From: Heterocephalus glaber | Lineage: Eukaryota; Chordata; Mammalia; Rodentia; Bathyergidae | Assembly (NCBI RefSeq): GCF_000247695.1 | Contig: NW_004624782.1 | Span: 11,747,665 to 11,811,664, forward strand | Length of the DNA: 64,000 nt | Direction of reading: 5' to 3' | Shown here: positions 56,291 through 64,000 of the stretch, piece by piece | Numbering within the stretch: the first letter of the stretch is position 1 | How the letters are laid out: every line of letters begins with the position of its first letter | Notes under the pieces: model-generated | The model's input: the letters and a program-made list of their open reading frames with translations, nothing else | Told to the model about the DNA's origin: nothing | The model's database searches: none | Made by a program: the position numbers and the translations under genes

Positions 56291-56660
56291 ATTAGTCAGC
56301 TTTTCATTACTGTGACCAAATACTTGATTTTTTAAAAGGAGCTTTATTTTGGCTCACAGTTTCAGAGGTTTGAGTCCGTGGTCAACTGGCAGAAACATCA
56401 TGGTGGAAGGGTGTGGCAGAGCAAAGGTGCTCACCTCATGGCAGCCAGGAAGCTGGGCAGGAGAGCAGGCCAAGAAAAGACATGTGCACCCTTCAAAGGC
56501 ACCACTTCCTCTAAACAACTCCTTCCGAATGGCCCATCCACTCTGCAGGCATCGAGGCAGTGATCCACTGAGGAGGTTAGAGCCCTCTCAATCCCATCGC
56601 CTCTCTAGGGATCCGTGAACCCACCCAACCGGACAAGATTACCCATCACAGCGTCCGGCA
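56291..56660 (-). repeat. MaLR-type LTR
   Basis: 'tgtattagtcagcttttcattactgtgaccaaatac', 'ggctcacagtttcagaggtttgagtccgtgg', 'catcatggtggaaggg' and 'ctcacctcatggcagccaggaagc' are reversed LTR landmarks in order. Confidence 0.78.
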
Positions 56661-56999
56661 GAGGACGCAGAGGAGACGCTGGGATAACTGAGCTGTGTAG
56701 AGGCATACAGACGCTCCAGGAGGGTGGATGGCTCACGGGCCATGCCGTGGGGAGAGGGTTTTGTGGCTCAAGTAAAGTATGCATAAACTTAGGTTTATGT
56801 GTATGTGCTCATCCATGTATTCTTGCCATATACTTACATATTCATACAGATGCACTGTGTACGTATTCACACACACACACATTTCTTAGATGAAGGTTCC
56901 ATAGGACCCGTCCTGACTGCCTCCCGTCAGTGTTCACAGCCGCCCTCTCGAGAGCAGTATTAATGACCTTATTGCTCGTGTTATAGCTTATACCTGGAC
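56661..56999. other. Intergenic, short CA run
   Basis: A CA run at 56868-56880 after an alternating AT/CA stretch. No gene seen. Confidence 0.45.
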
Positions 57000-57305
57000 A
57001 GTCACCCAAAGCCCCAAGGGCTCAGAAGCGAGTCCTGCGGAAGGTGACTGTATCGTGAGGGCACAGCACCAGTCTTGGTGTTAGGAGGCGGTCAGAGGAG
57101 GTAGATGCCAGGAGATGCGACCCGGACAGACTTATCTCTATCCCTGGCTCCACCTTCACTCTCGGCTCCCTGGCCGCCATGGCGTGAGCAGCTTTCCCTC
57201 CGCCAGACCCTTCCACCTGCCTTCCTGCCTTGGCACTGGCCAGCTGTGGACTAAAAACATGAGCCAAAATTGTGTGCTGTGTCCCAGTGATGGGGAAAGT
57301 GAAAG
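57000..57305 (+). repeat. MaLR-type LTR, diverged
   Basis: 'ctccctggccgccatggcgtgagcagc', 'gacccttccacctgcctt', 'gccagctgtggactaaaaacatgagccaaaattg' and 'tgctgtgtcccagtgatgg' follow the LTR. Confidence 0.7.
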
Positions 57306-57739
57306 GATCCATTTCCCAGGTGGGTTAGCTGGGCTTCAGGGAGGTTAAGTGGATCACACCGTGTTGCCTTGGTGGTCAGCATAGGACCTGAGCCCCGGCC
57401 GCAGCACATGGGCTCCAGCCACTTCTCCTCTGCCACTGCCCCGGCCCAGCCACCCCCCATCCCCAGGTGACTGTGCCAACCTGCCTGGCTCCCTGCTTTG
57501 TCCTTGCTCTCCAGCCTGGGCTGCCCATGCTGCCTATCCCCACTGCTCTGCTGGAAACTCTAGGAGCCCCCACCTTGCTCAGGGAAAACTCCGAAGCTCC
57601 TCCAGAGCCCGGGGCCTGCCTTCCAGGCAGCTCCTGTAGGTCTTCCTCCCCTTGTGTTTGCTCGTTCTGACTGAGGACACGGCCTGGAGCATTCACACTC
57701 ACGCACCAGCACTCGACGCCCCACCCTGCTCTGCCATCC

Positions 57740-57905
57740 TCCCGACATTTATTCCTACCACGCATTTGTTTACTTTCTGTATCTAGCTCCCTGACCACCG
57801 GCCGTAAGCTCACTGAGGGCAGGAACTCAGTGCCTAAAGGGGAGCAGGAGCCCAACATCTGTGGAAGGAAAGGGACTGGGTGTGCAGGGAATGCTTGCTG
57901 AGTGA
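57740..57905 (+). repeat. L2 LINE 3' fragment
   Basis: 'ccgacatttattcctaccacgc', 'tagctccctgaccaccggccgtaagctcactgagggcaggaactcag' and a diverged 'gcttgctgagtgagtaaa' end match the L2 3' end. Confidence 0.58.
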
Positions 57906-59989
57906 GTAAATACGAACAAGCAAAACGCCTGACCGAGCTAGGCTCGAGTGTGGCACGTCGGCCTGGGGAGCTGATGCCTCACGTGTTTCTGCTGGATTGC
58001 TGGGGAGGAGCTGAGGCTGGAGGCCTGGGCGAGGGCCAGCACCTGGCAGGCGGTCTCTGGGGTTTTCTTACCTTTTCTGACTGTGAGAAAGCACAGCCTT
58101 CACATCAGGGGACCTCACACTGAGGCTCTTGGGGAAGGTGTGGAGCAGGAGTCCAGCCAGAGCCTGCTGCGAAGGCTTCAGAACAGCAGCAGTGGGCACA
58201 TGGCATGCTCAGGCACAGGCGCACTCATCTGGAAATCTGACGCTGCTGCTGGAACAACTCCCCCATCTTAGTGGCTTAGTCAGAGAAACTCTGCTGCTCA
58301 GACACCACAAGTGCCTTAGGGGAAGGAGGGCGTTCTCCACATGGCCTTCATGGACACAGACTCCATTCTGCAGGGCTCTGCCACCTTCAGTGGGTGGCTC
58401 CCAAGGTCCTTGAAGAAAAGGAAAAGGAGGACATTTCCAGGGGGTGCATTACAGACAGAGACTGGAGAATGAACATCCCCTCTGCCCACATTCTGCAGCC
58501 ACCTAGAGGCAAGGAGGTGGGAAGTGGGCTTCTCCTAGGGGCCAGCAAAGAAGTGAGAAGGTCCGATGAACACAGCATCATCTGCCACGCCAGGGAAGGC
58601 GGACCCTTGGACTCTGGGACCCACAGACAGTGGATTGCAACCAGGCTTCTGGCATGAGCCCTGGCTGCTGGGTCCTGTGGTTACCCACTGTCAGGGTGAA
58701 GCTGATGTCCGCCAGGGAAAGAGAAGCTGGAGGAAGAGCACAGTGCGCCTGCAGGCAGAGGGGTAAAGACTGGAAACAGAAAAGCAGCCTGGTGTGTGGT
58801 TGCCTGTGAGGCCCGAGCCCTGGGGGAAACACCAGCCACCACCTGTCCCTGTGGGCAGGAAGATGCTGCTTGAGTCGTGGGGACCTTCGGCCCCAGAGGA
58901 TACCTGGGCAGGCTGTGCCCTCGGGCACAGCACAACAGTGGAGGCCGAGACAGAGTATGGGTGCCAACCTCGGGGGCCTTCTGAGGGGACAGGCAGGCGT
59001 GCAAATGCTGGAACTCACAAGCAGGAACTGATACAAGAGGCCCAGTGTGCGGGAGTACGCGCAGCTGTATTCACAGCTGGGCCTCACTTGTATTCACAGG
59101 CTGCAGACGCGGCATCCCACATGCAGCAGAAGGGCTCTGAGACGGCAAGGACTCTGCCATTCGCCCTAGACCAGCCTCTCGGATTCTCCCCAGCCCTATA
59201 ATGCAGCAGGGCCAGGGCGCCGGCCTGAGGACGAGGGCTGCAGCATGGGGGCCAGCAAGCTCACCATGAATCCCCAGCTCTGGGACGTCTGCCCTGCTCT
59301 GCATTTGTGCGGGGAAAAAAGCCAGTTTGGAGCCCCAGCCTACTTGCCTGGGAGCCCGACCCCCTCCTTTTCTCATGCCAGTCCTAAAGGGCTAATCCTG
59401 TCCCTGCTTCCCACAGCTGTTGGGTCCCAGCACCTCCCTTACTCTAGGTATCACCACAAGGCCACTGTCCCCTGGAGGAAGCACCAGGTCCTGGGGATCG
59501 GAAATCAGGTGGTGAGGAGATGTCCCCTCCCCAACCTGGGAGGATCAGGGTTTCTGGACAGAGGAGGTCTCCAAGTACACGGAGGGAGGCTGCAGGGCCT
59601 CAGGCAGTGGGGAAAGAATTCACAATAAGGACAACAGTGATAATTATCGCTCAGGGTGCTGATGGCTGTCCAGGGGCTGAGCCACTCTGTCTCCAAGGAG
59701 CCCCTTCCTTCTCTGCCCACCCTGAATCCCAAGCAGAATAAGCTGCGTCCTCTAGCCCCCACCAGAGCCAGGCTAAGCACCAGCCACTGCCCCCTGCATG
59801 AGAAGGTAAGAGATGCATCACATCTCTCTTCTTCCTGATTTTCTGATTTGGGAAGATCTTTCCGTCTTTCTGAGAAACTCAAGAATTTGACAAAAGCTAG
59901 AACTCTTTCCTTCGGGGACAGAAAATGTGTAGGTAGCTCCTTGCAATTGTTGAATACAAATTCAATGAATTCTCACAGCCTTTAAAACC
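57906..59989. other. GC-rich intergenic DNA, no gene seen
   Basis: Open frames up to 169 codons on both strands lack domains. A short LTR-like 'ctgctgctggaacaactcccccatcttagtggcttag' piece lies near 58231. I see no supported gene. Confidence 0.42.
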
Positions 59990-60110
59990 CACCTGAGAAC
60001 TTTTCACAGATCAATGGATATCTTAATTTATTCAATCAATTACTCAATAAGCAGCTGGTAAGTATCTACTAATCACTGATACACGAGTTCCTTTCTATGG
60101 AAGGTACCTG
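59990..60110 (-). repeat. L2 LINE 3' end fragment
   Basis: 'ttattcaatcaattactcaataagcagctggtaagtatctac' resembles the reversed L2 3' end. Strongly diverged. Confidence 0.4.
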
Positions 60111-60112
60111 CT

Positions 60113-60465
60113 GTGGTCTATAACTAAATGTCTCCCCAAAGCCTCTCGGGCTCAGAGGCAGGTCTTGTTGAAGGTTTATGGGGTGCTAAGGCTGGCTCGC
60201 AGATGGGGGGGGGGGTCTGGGGTAAGAGGCAGTCACTGCGGGGAGACCTGGAGGGTGCACCTCCTTCCCAGCCCCACCTTCACCCTCAGCTTCCTGGCTG
60301 CCGTGGCATGAGCAGCCTCCCTCTGCCAGACCCTCTGCCTGCCTTTCTTCCCTGGAGCTGGCCAGCTGCGGACTAAAAACATGAACCAAGCTAAACCTCT
60401 CCTCCTTTAAATTGCAGGTGCCAGGTATTGTGTCTCAGCAGTGAGGAGAGTGACTAAGACAGGGC
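60113..60465 (+). repeat. MaLR-type LTR with a G11 run
   Basis: 'tgtggtctataactaaatgtctccccaaagcctc', 'gcttcctggctgccgtggcatgagcagcc', 'ggccagctgcggactaaaaacatgaacc', 'gccaggtattgtgtctcagcagtgaggagagtgactaagac'. An uninterrupted run of eleven G lies at 60205-60215. Solo LTR, no genes. Confidence 0.82.
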
Positions 60466-60479
60466 CGCTCCTTCAGGGC

Positions 60480-60720
60480 TGCCATTCCGGTCACCCAGGA
60501 AATCCGTGGCCAGCTGCACCACTCTACCTAGTGTGATTCTTCATGTCAGCTGCGCTTTGCAATTACCTGCAGAGATTGCTCTTTAATTCTACCTCCAAAA
60601 CCTTGTCTCAAACCAGCTAACTCTGGACCTCTTGTGGGGGCCCCAGACCGCCCTAGGTGATTCTAATAAGTAGCCAGGGCAGAGAGCCACTGTCCCAGGC
60701 AATGCTGATGTGGTCTTTGT
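60480..60720. repeat. hAT-type MITE, diverged
   Basis: 'ccctaggtgattctaataagtagccagggcagagagccactg' at the right end matches the reversed terminal part of the hAT-Charlie MITEs (ccaggtgattctaatgtgcagcc..gagaaccactg). Confidence 0.55.
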
Positions 60721-60754
60721 TAAGTTCCCTAGGTGACTGGGATGCATAAGCCAG

Positions 60755-61145
60755 GCAGTTCATTTCTTTATTCATTTAATCACCATCTAATAAGTATCTA
60801 TTATGAGCCAGGCAGTGTGCTGGACACTGGGGGCTGAGCAGAGAATAAGAAATCAAAATCTTTGCCCTCATCAAGTCCATCTTCTGATGGAGGGAACTGA
60901 CCATAAGTACATATAACACATAAAGATGTCCCAAGGAACATAAATTACGAAGGGGCATAAAAATAGGTAGAAGGTTCTTCCTGGTGAATCAAAGGAGGCT
61001 TCTCTGGAAAGGTTTCTTAAACTCAAGCTTAAAGGATGAGGAAGCAGAGGGAAAGCATTCCAGGTGATAGGAATAGCCTGTGCAAAGGCCCTGCGGCAGG
61101 TCAGATCTTGGAACATGAAAAATGGTGTGACTGGGTGTGCTCGGA
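60755..61145 (-). repeat. L2 LINE 3' half
   Basis: 'tatgagccaggcagtgtgctggacactgggg', 'tttgccctcatcaagtccatcttctgatgg', then 'agcattccaggtgataggaatagcctgtgcaaaggccctgcggcagg' is the reverse of the L2 3' region. It explains the lower half of a 231-codon minus-strand frame here. Confidence 0.7.
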
Positions 61146-61434
61146 GGATTTCCCTTCCATGTGGGGAAGGAGTAGGGTATGGTACAAGGTGCGGCTGAGA
61201 AAACCAAACCAGGGAGGGCCTTGGAAATCTGGCAAGGGATTTGGAGTAAACTCCTATTTGTGGTGTTCTCTCCAGCCTTGCCACTACCTCAGCCAGGAGA
61301 CAGAGGGTGGCGACACTAGTGCAGCTGGGAAGTTTTTCAGGAGGGTGGAGCTCGCCTGCTGGGCCTAGAGCCCCTCTTCCACCCAGCTCCTCCCTCCAGG
61401 CAAGGCCTCTGATGTAACTTGGCGCTGTAATAGC

Positions 61435-61545
61435 AGCATTGTTCTCCTTCCAGCACTTCACAGCCCCATCACCATGGGAACAGAGCCAGCCAATCAGAAC
61501 ACTCAGTCTTAAAATGGCTGCCATATAAACGGAGTCACCTCTCCC
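61435..61545 (+). promoter_or_regulatory. Compact promoter (CCAAT and TATA boxes)
   Basis: CCAAT at 61490-61494 inside 'agccaatcagaac', and TATAAA at 61524-61529 inside 'ccatataaacgg', are 34 bp apart in the right order. The predicted start of transcription is near 61555, giving a leader of about 45 nt before the ATG at 61600. Just upstream, 'gatgtaac' (61411) is a weak CRE-like site. A short leader and close CCAAT/TATA spacing are common in single-exon genes expressed in few tissues. Activity was not tested. Confidence 0.55.
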
Positions 61546-61599
61546 CAGAGAGGCCACAGTCACCATTCAGAGGCCCCCCAGGGCCGCCTCCTCCTGGAT

Positions 61600-62055
61600 A
61601 TGTCAACCCCATTGCCCCCTGTTTGCCCCAAGGCAGAAGAAGGGGGCTCTTCTGCCTGTGGTGCTCAGGGGGCAGAGCCAAGCCCACCGTCACCCAGCTC
61701 GGAGATCCAACCCCACAAACAGCCAAGCTATGCCGCTGTCCTTCCGGAGTCCCTGAGAGTGTCTGGCAGCACCCTGACCAACCAGCACAGCAGGCAGAGC
61801 CTGGTTCATAGCATGCTCTGCCCCAGATTGAAGGACCAAAGCAACACCAGCCTGGTGAGCAGCGGGTACGCAGGGGATGAGGAGAACAGCAACGTCAGCC
61901 TGGTGCACAGCCGTCAAACCACGCGGTTGACCAGAAGGCTCAACACCCAAGTGGGCAGCATTCAGAGCCCACTGTGCAGGCAAACTCGAGGCCAAGACCC
62001 TGGCACCAAGCAGACTGGAGGAGAAGAGCAAAACCTGCCTGCCGGGCAGCAGTAG
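61600..62055 (+). CDS. Serine-rich 151-residue open frame, possibly the intact part of a decayed gene
   Basis: The ATG at 61600 is the first after the TATA box (76 bp) and has G at -3. The protein of 151 residues has no signal peptide or membrane segment that I can see. Residues 1-50 are proline/glycine/serine-rich, with acidic residues at 11-14. Three SLV(H/S)S units lie at 67-71, 84-88 and 100-104, with basic residues at 107-113 (TTRLTRR). From about residue 115 the neighbouring frame (+2) reads more like protein, so a one-base insertion or two-base deletion near 61960-62010 probably ended the original frame; the last 25-30 residues may be out of frame. I do not recognise the family. A single-exon testis-type gene is the kind I would test first; TEX44 is one such candidate, offered without evidence from residue matches. 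Confidence 0.4.
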   Translation: MSTPLPPVCPKAEEGGSSACGAQGAEPSPPSPSSEIQPHKQPSYAAVLPESLRVSGSTLTNQHSRQSLVHSMLCPRLKDQSNTSLVSSGYAGDEENSNVSLVHSRQTTRLTRRLNTQVGSIQSPLCRQTRGQDPGTKQTGGEEQNLPAGQQ

Positions 62056-63343
62056 CAGCAGCCTGAGCAGCATCACCTTCCTCAGCCCAGGCAGCAGCTT
62101 CCTGACCTACCAGGTGAGCAGCAGTGGGCTGCTCAGCATCTCAGGCAGCCAGGCCTCCAGCCAGACCAGCGGCAGCCAGGGTCTCTGCGTGAGCAGCAGC
62201 AGGCAAAGCACACTGAGCAGCAGCACTAATCTCCAAGAGGACAAGCCTGGGGCCAACATGAAAGACACCAGTGAGGCGTCCCAGGGCCAGCAGCCTGCCC
62301 AGGCACACGTGCCTTTATAAGACCCCGGCCCTGGGATCCCCTCTAGGTGCCAAAGACATGAGGGCCCTACAGATCCAGACTCCACCCAAGGAGGTTGCCA
62401 ACACAAGGAGGACAGGCCTTCAAAAACTGTGACTATGTCGAAGCCTTCAAGGGAGGCCCTGTCTATCTGCAGCAGCCATCAGTGGGCAGGTCCCGTGCAG
62501 CAGGACAACAGTGCTGAGCGCCGTCCACACTGAGGTCAGTGGTCAAGGGTGAGGCCACTCTATGGAGAACTGCTGCCGGTAAGAAGAGCTGCAGCCAGAT
62601 CCATCCATGCTGGGCCCACCGGGGAGACGACCACCAGCAGTAGCAACACCCAGTACTGCACACCTTGTGATGGAGCCAGCCACGTCTGCAGTGGGCACCA
62701 CAGTGGCAGGACCAACGGTGCCAAAGTCATCAGCCCTGCCACCGAAGGTAGAACCACCAGAAGGAAGAACCTTCTGTGGGGAAAACATCCTAAGTGGTGA
62801 GTACCATCGACAACCAACACCAATCGTGATGAACCCAGAAGAAATGAGCACCAACCCTGCATGAGTGTCTGTGTCCAGAACCATCTGGAAAGGAGCTCCC
62901 TTCGTGGGGAGCCAAGTCCTTGGGGAACTCAGTGCCTCGAAGCTCTGTACCACACACCACTATTCACAGCGAACACAGCTCACAGAGCAGCTCCATGACT
63001 CCCACAAGGGCCACCCCTGAGGCCAACAGTGAATCCGTCTGGAGAGCCCTGCGGGTTGTGTCAGGGACCACATCCCTGAGGAATATCACCTATGGAAGCT
63101 TCCACTTCCTTTCCAAGCACTGTCCTCCCTAAGGGTGAAGGCTCCTGACACCCCATCCATGTCTCTTTGTGGTTCTCAAAGAGGCACAGGGACAAGAGGA
63201 GGAGCAGGAGCCGCCCTTCATCCGCAGGTTGGAACTGCGCTTCCTGTGCCAGACAGTGTCACAACAGTCACACAGTGGTGACAGAGACCAGCCCGGCCGA
63301 GGCTGGCGAGGTGGGTGCTCTGGACCTGAGTGAAGTCACCTAA
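61600..63343 (+). pseudogene. Decayed single-exon gene-like segment
   Basis: After frame 1 (61600-62055) the protein-like reading moves to frame 2 (61931-62317). It starts in basic/acidic sequence (KLEAKTLAPSRLEEKSK) and passes to a serine-rich run (SSITFLSPGSSFLTYQ). Frame 2 has a TAA at 62318 and a TGA at 62531 but stays otherwise open to 62800. Frame 3 is open 62607-62861 (ends NPEEMSTNPA) and again 62865-63017 (TIWKGAPFVGSQVLGELSA). Frame 1 is open 62920-63129 (SLRNITYGSFHFLSKHCPP) and 63139-63330 (EPPFIRRLELRFLCQTVSQQ). A frame 2 alternative at the end closes with TETSPAEAGEVGALDLSEVT and TAA at 63341. At least three frame changes and two to four stops are needed, so it is probably a unitary pseudogene. 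No poly(A) tail or target duplication was seen, which argues against a processed copy. Confidence 0.5.
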
Positions 63344-63519
63344 GTGGGTGGTGGGAAGGCTGAAGTCTGGGCCCTGTCCCTGCTCAGGACCAACTGCCCC
63401 TCCCTGAGCTGACCTCACAGATGTCAGGGAGCGAGAGGGTCCTCAGGGGAAGAAGCCGAAGACAGTCTTTGAAGACACCCACTGGGTACCAGAAGGAACG
63501 CTGAGGGCGCACCAAAGAC

Positions 63520-63525
63520 AATAAA
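63520..63525 (+). terminator. Polyadenylation signal AATAAA
   Basis: AATAAA in 'gacaataaaggtgtc', about 180 bp after the last plausible stop codon (63341) of the gene-like segment. A T/G-rich stretch ('gtgtggctctgtgcgtgtgg', near 63546-63565) follows at the usual distance for a downstream element. Confidence 0.55.
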
Positions 63526-63543
63526 GGTGTCTAGAGAGGCGCA

Positions 63544-63939
63544 CATGTGTGGCTCTGTGCGTGTGGACCTGCTGGGGCTAAGGTGTGGGTGGGTACAAAC
63601 AGCATAGAGCCATGGAGACAGCTCAGCGTAGCTACCGATGCTGTCACGTCTGAGTGGGCAGAAGAGTGCTGAGTCTCCATTTCCTTTCCTGGATTATGTG
63701 ATGTGGTTAAGAATGGGTACTAAATAAATACTTCCTTTCCTGGCCTGCCTGTAAAGGGACAGTGGTCTCCATCCTGTTTCACACAGTTGCTCATAGACAG
63801 ATTAGAATCTTCAGCAGAAGGTCTGGTGGATTTAGGTTGGTGAGTGCCCCTTGGAGAACATTTTCATCCACTTTTCTCCAGTGGCCTGAGTACTCAAGAC
63901 TCTGGGCAGACAAATCACCTTCCATTGCTAACCCTATCC
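63544..63939. other. Intergenic, no gene seen
   Basis: Downstream flank of the gene-like segment. No repeat was named with confidence. Confidence 0.4.
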
Positions 63940-64000
63940 AAGTATCTTAGTCCAGTGGCATCGCTATAACAAAATACCATAAGCTCATGGCTTACAAACA
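63940..64000 (-). repeat. MLT1/MST-like LTR, cut by the window edge
   Basis: 'atcttagtccagtggcatcgctataacaaaataccataagctc' is the reversed 3' end of the family also seen at 19.4 kb. The rest lies outside the window. Confidence 0.6.

Noticed and set aside
60871..61566. 231-codon minus-strand frame next to the gene-like segment
   Set aside because: Its C-terminal half is antisense L2 and the rest is antisense to the promoter region. Leucine/serine-rich reading without a domain.
61690..62076. 128-codon minus-strand leucine-rich frame
   Set aside because: It is the shadow of the CAG/AGC-rich serine codons on the plus strand.

Overview
This is nuclear DNA from a rodent, and the window is a gene-poor intergenic interval. 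The lineage call rests on the SINEs. There are seven or eight B1-dID dimers (a 7SL-derived B1 joined to a tRNA-Ala-derived ID tail), at least four free-standing ID elements with A-rich tails, and two plain B1 elements with the internal duplication. B1-dID dimers are known from squirrels, dormice and guinea-pig-like rodents, not from mouse or rat. The free-standing IDs (ttagctcagtgg, then ctgcctCGCaagc) look most like what I remember of hystricognath rodents such as mole-rats. That finer placement is an inference I could not test.

No clearly intact multi-exon gene is visible. Almost all open frames are chance frames in GC-rich or repeat DNA. The one place that looks like a gene is 61.4-63.5 kb. 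A compact promoter (CCAAT at 61490, TATAAA at 61524) is followed 76 bp later by an ATG at 61600, and 1.9 kb downstream is AATAAA at 63520. The reading frame between them is serine-rich and protein-like, but it stops after 151 codons. It can be followed to about 63340 only by changing frame at least three times and passing several stops. It is either a short gene or a decayed single-exon gene; I do not recognise the family.

Layout: 0-20 kb holds L2, MIR, MaLR/MLT1 LTR and DNA-transposon relics in GC-rich sequence, with GA-rich microsatellites near 7.1, 7.9 and 10.6 kb. From 20.2 to 27.0 kb lies one very old L1M copy in sense orientation, AT-rich and carrying many later insertions: several IDs, a B1, a B1-dID and a 34-nt piece of U6 snRNA flanked by a perfect 17-bp duplication. 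From 27 to 45 kb come MIR, L2, MaLR and mariner relics, SINEs and a GA-rich block at 36.6-37.0 kb. From 45 to 57 kb come L2, nested L1 pieces, an ID with target duplication, a B1 nested inside a B1-dID, and MaLR LTRs. From 57 to 61.4 kb are more LTR, L2 and hAT relics, then the gene-like segment.

Between the repeats, several 150-450 bp stretches (9.5, 13.5, 18.2, 36.3, 50.0 and 52.3 kb) look like conserved non-coding DNA: non-repetitive, AT-rich within GC-rich surroundings, with TAATTA or similar cores. These are guesses from composition alone. I found no CRISPR array, operon, rRNA gene or functional tRNA gene. The repeat-family names come from recognising consensus-like stretches by eye, so boundaries are approximate.
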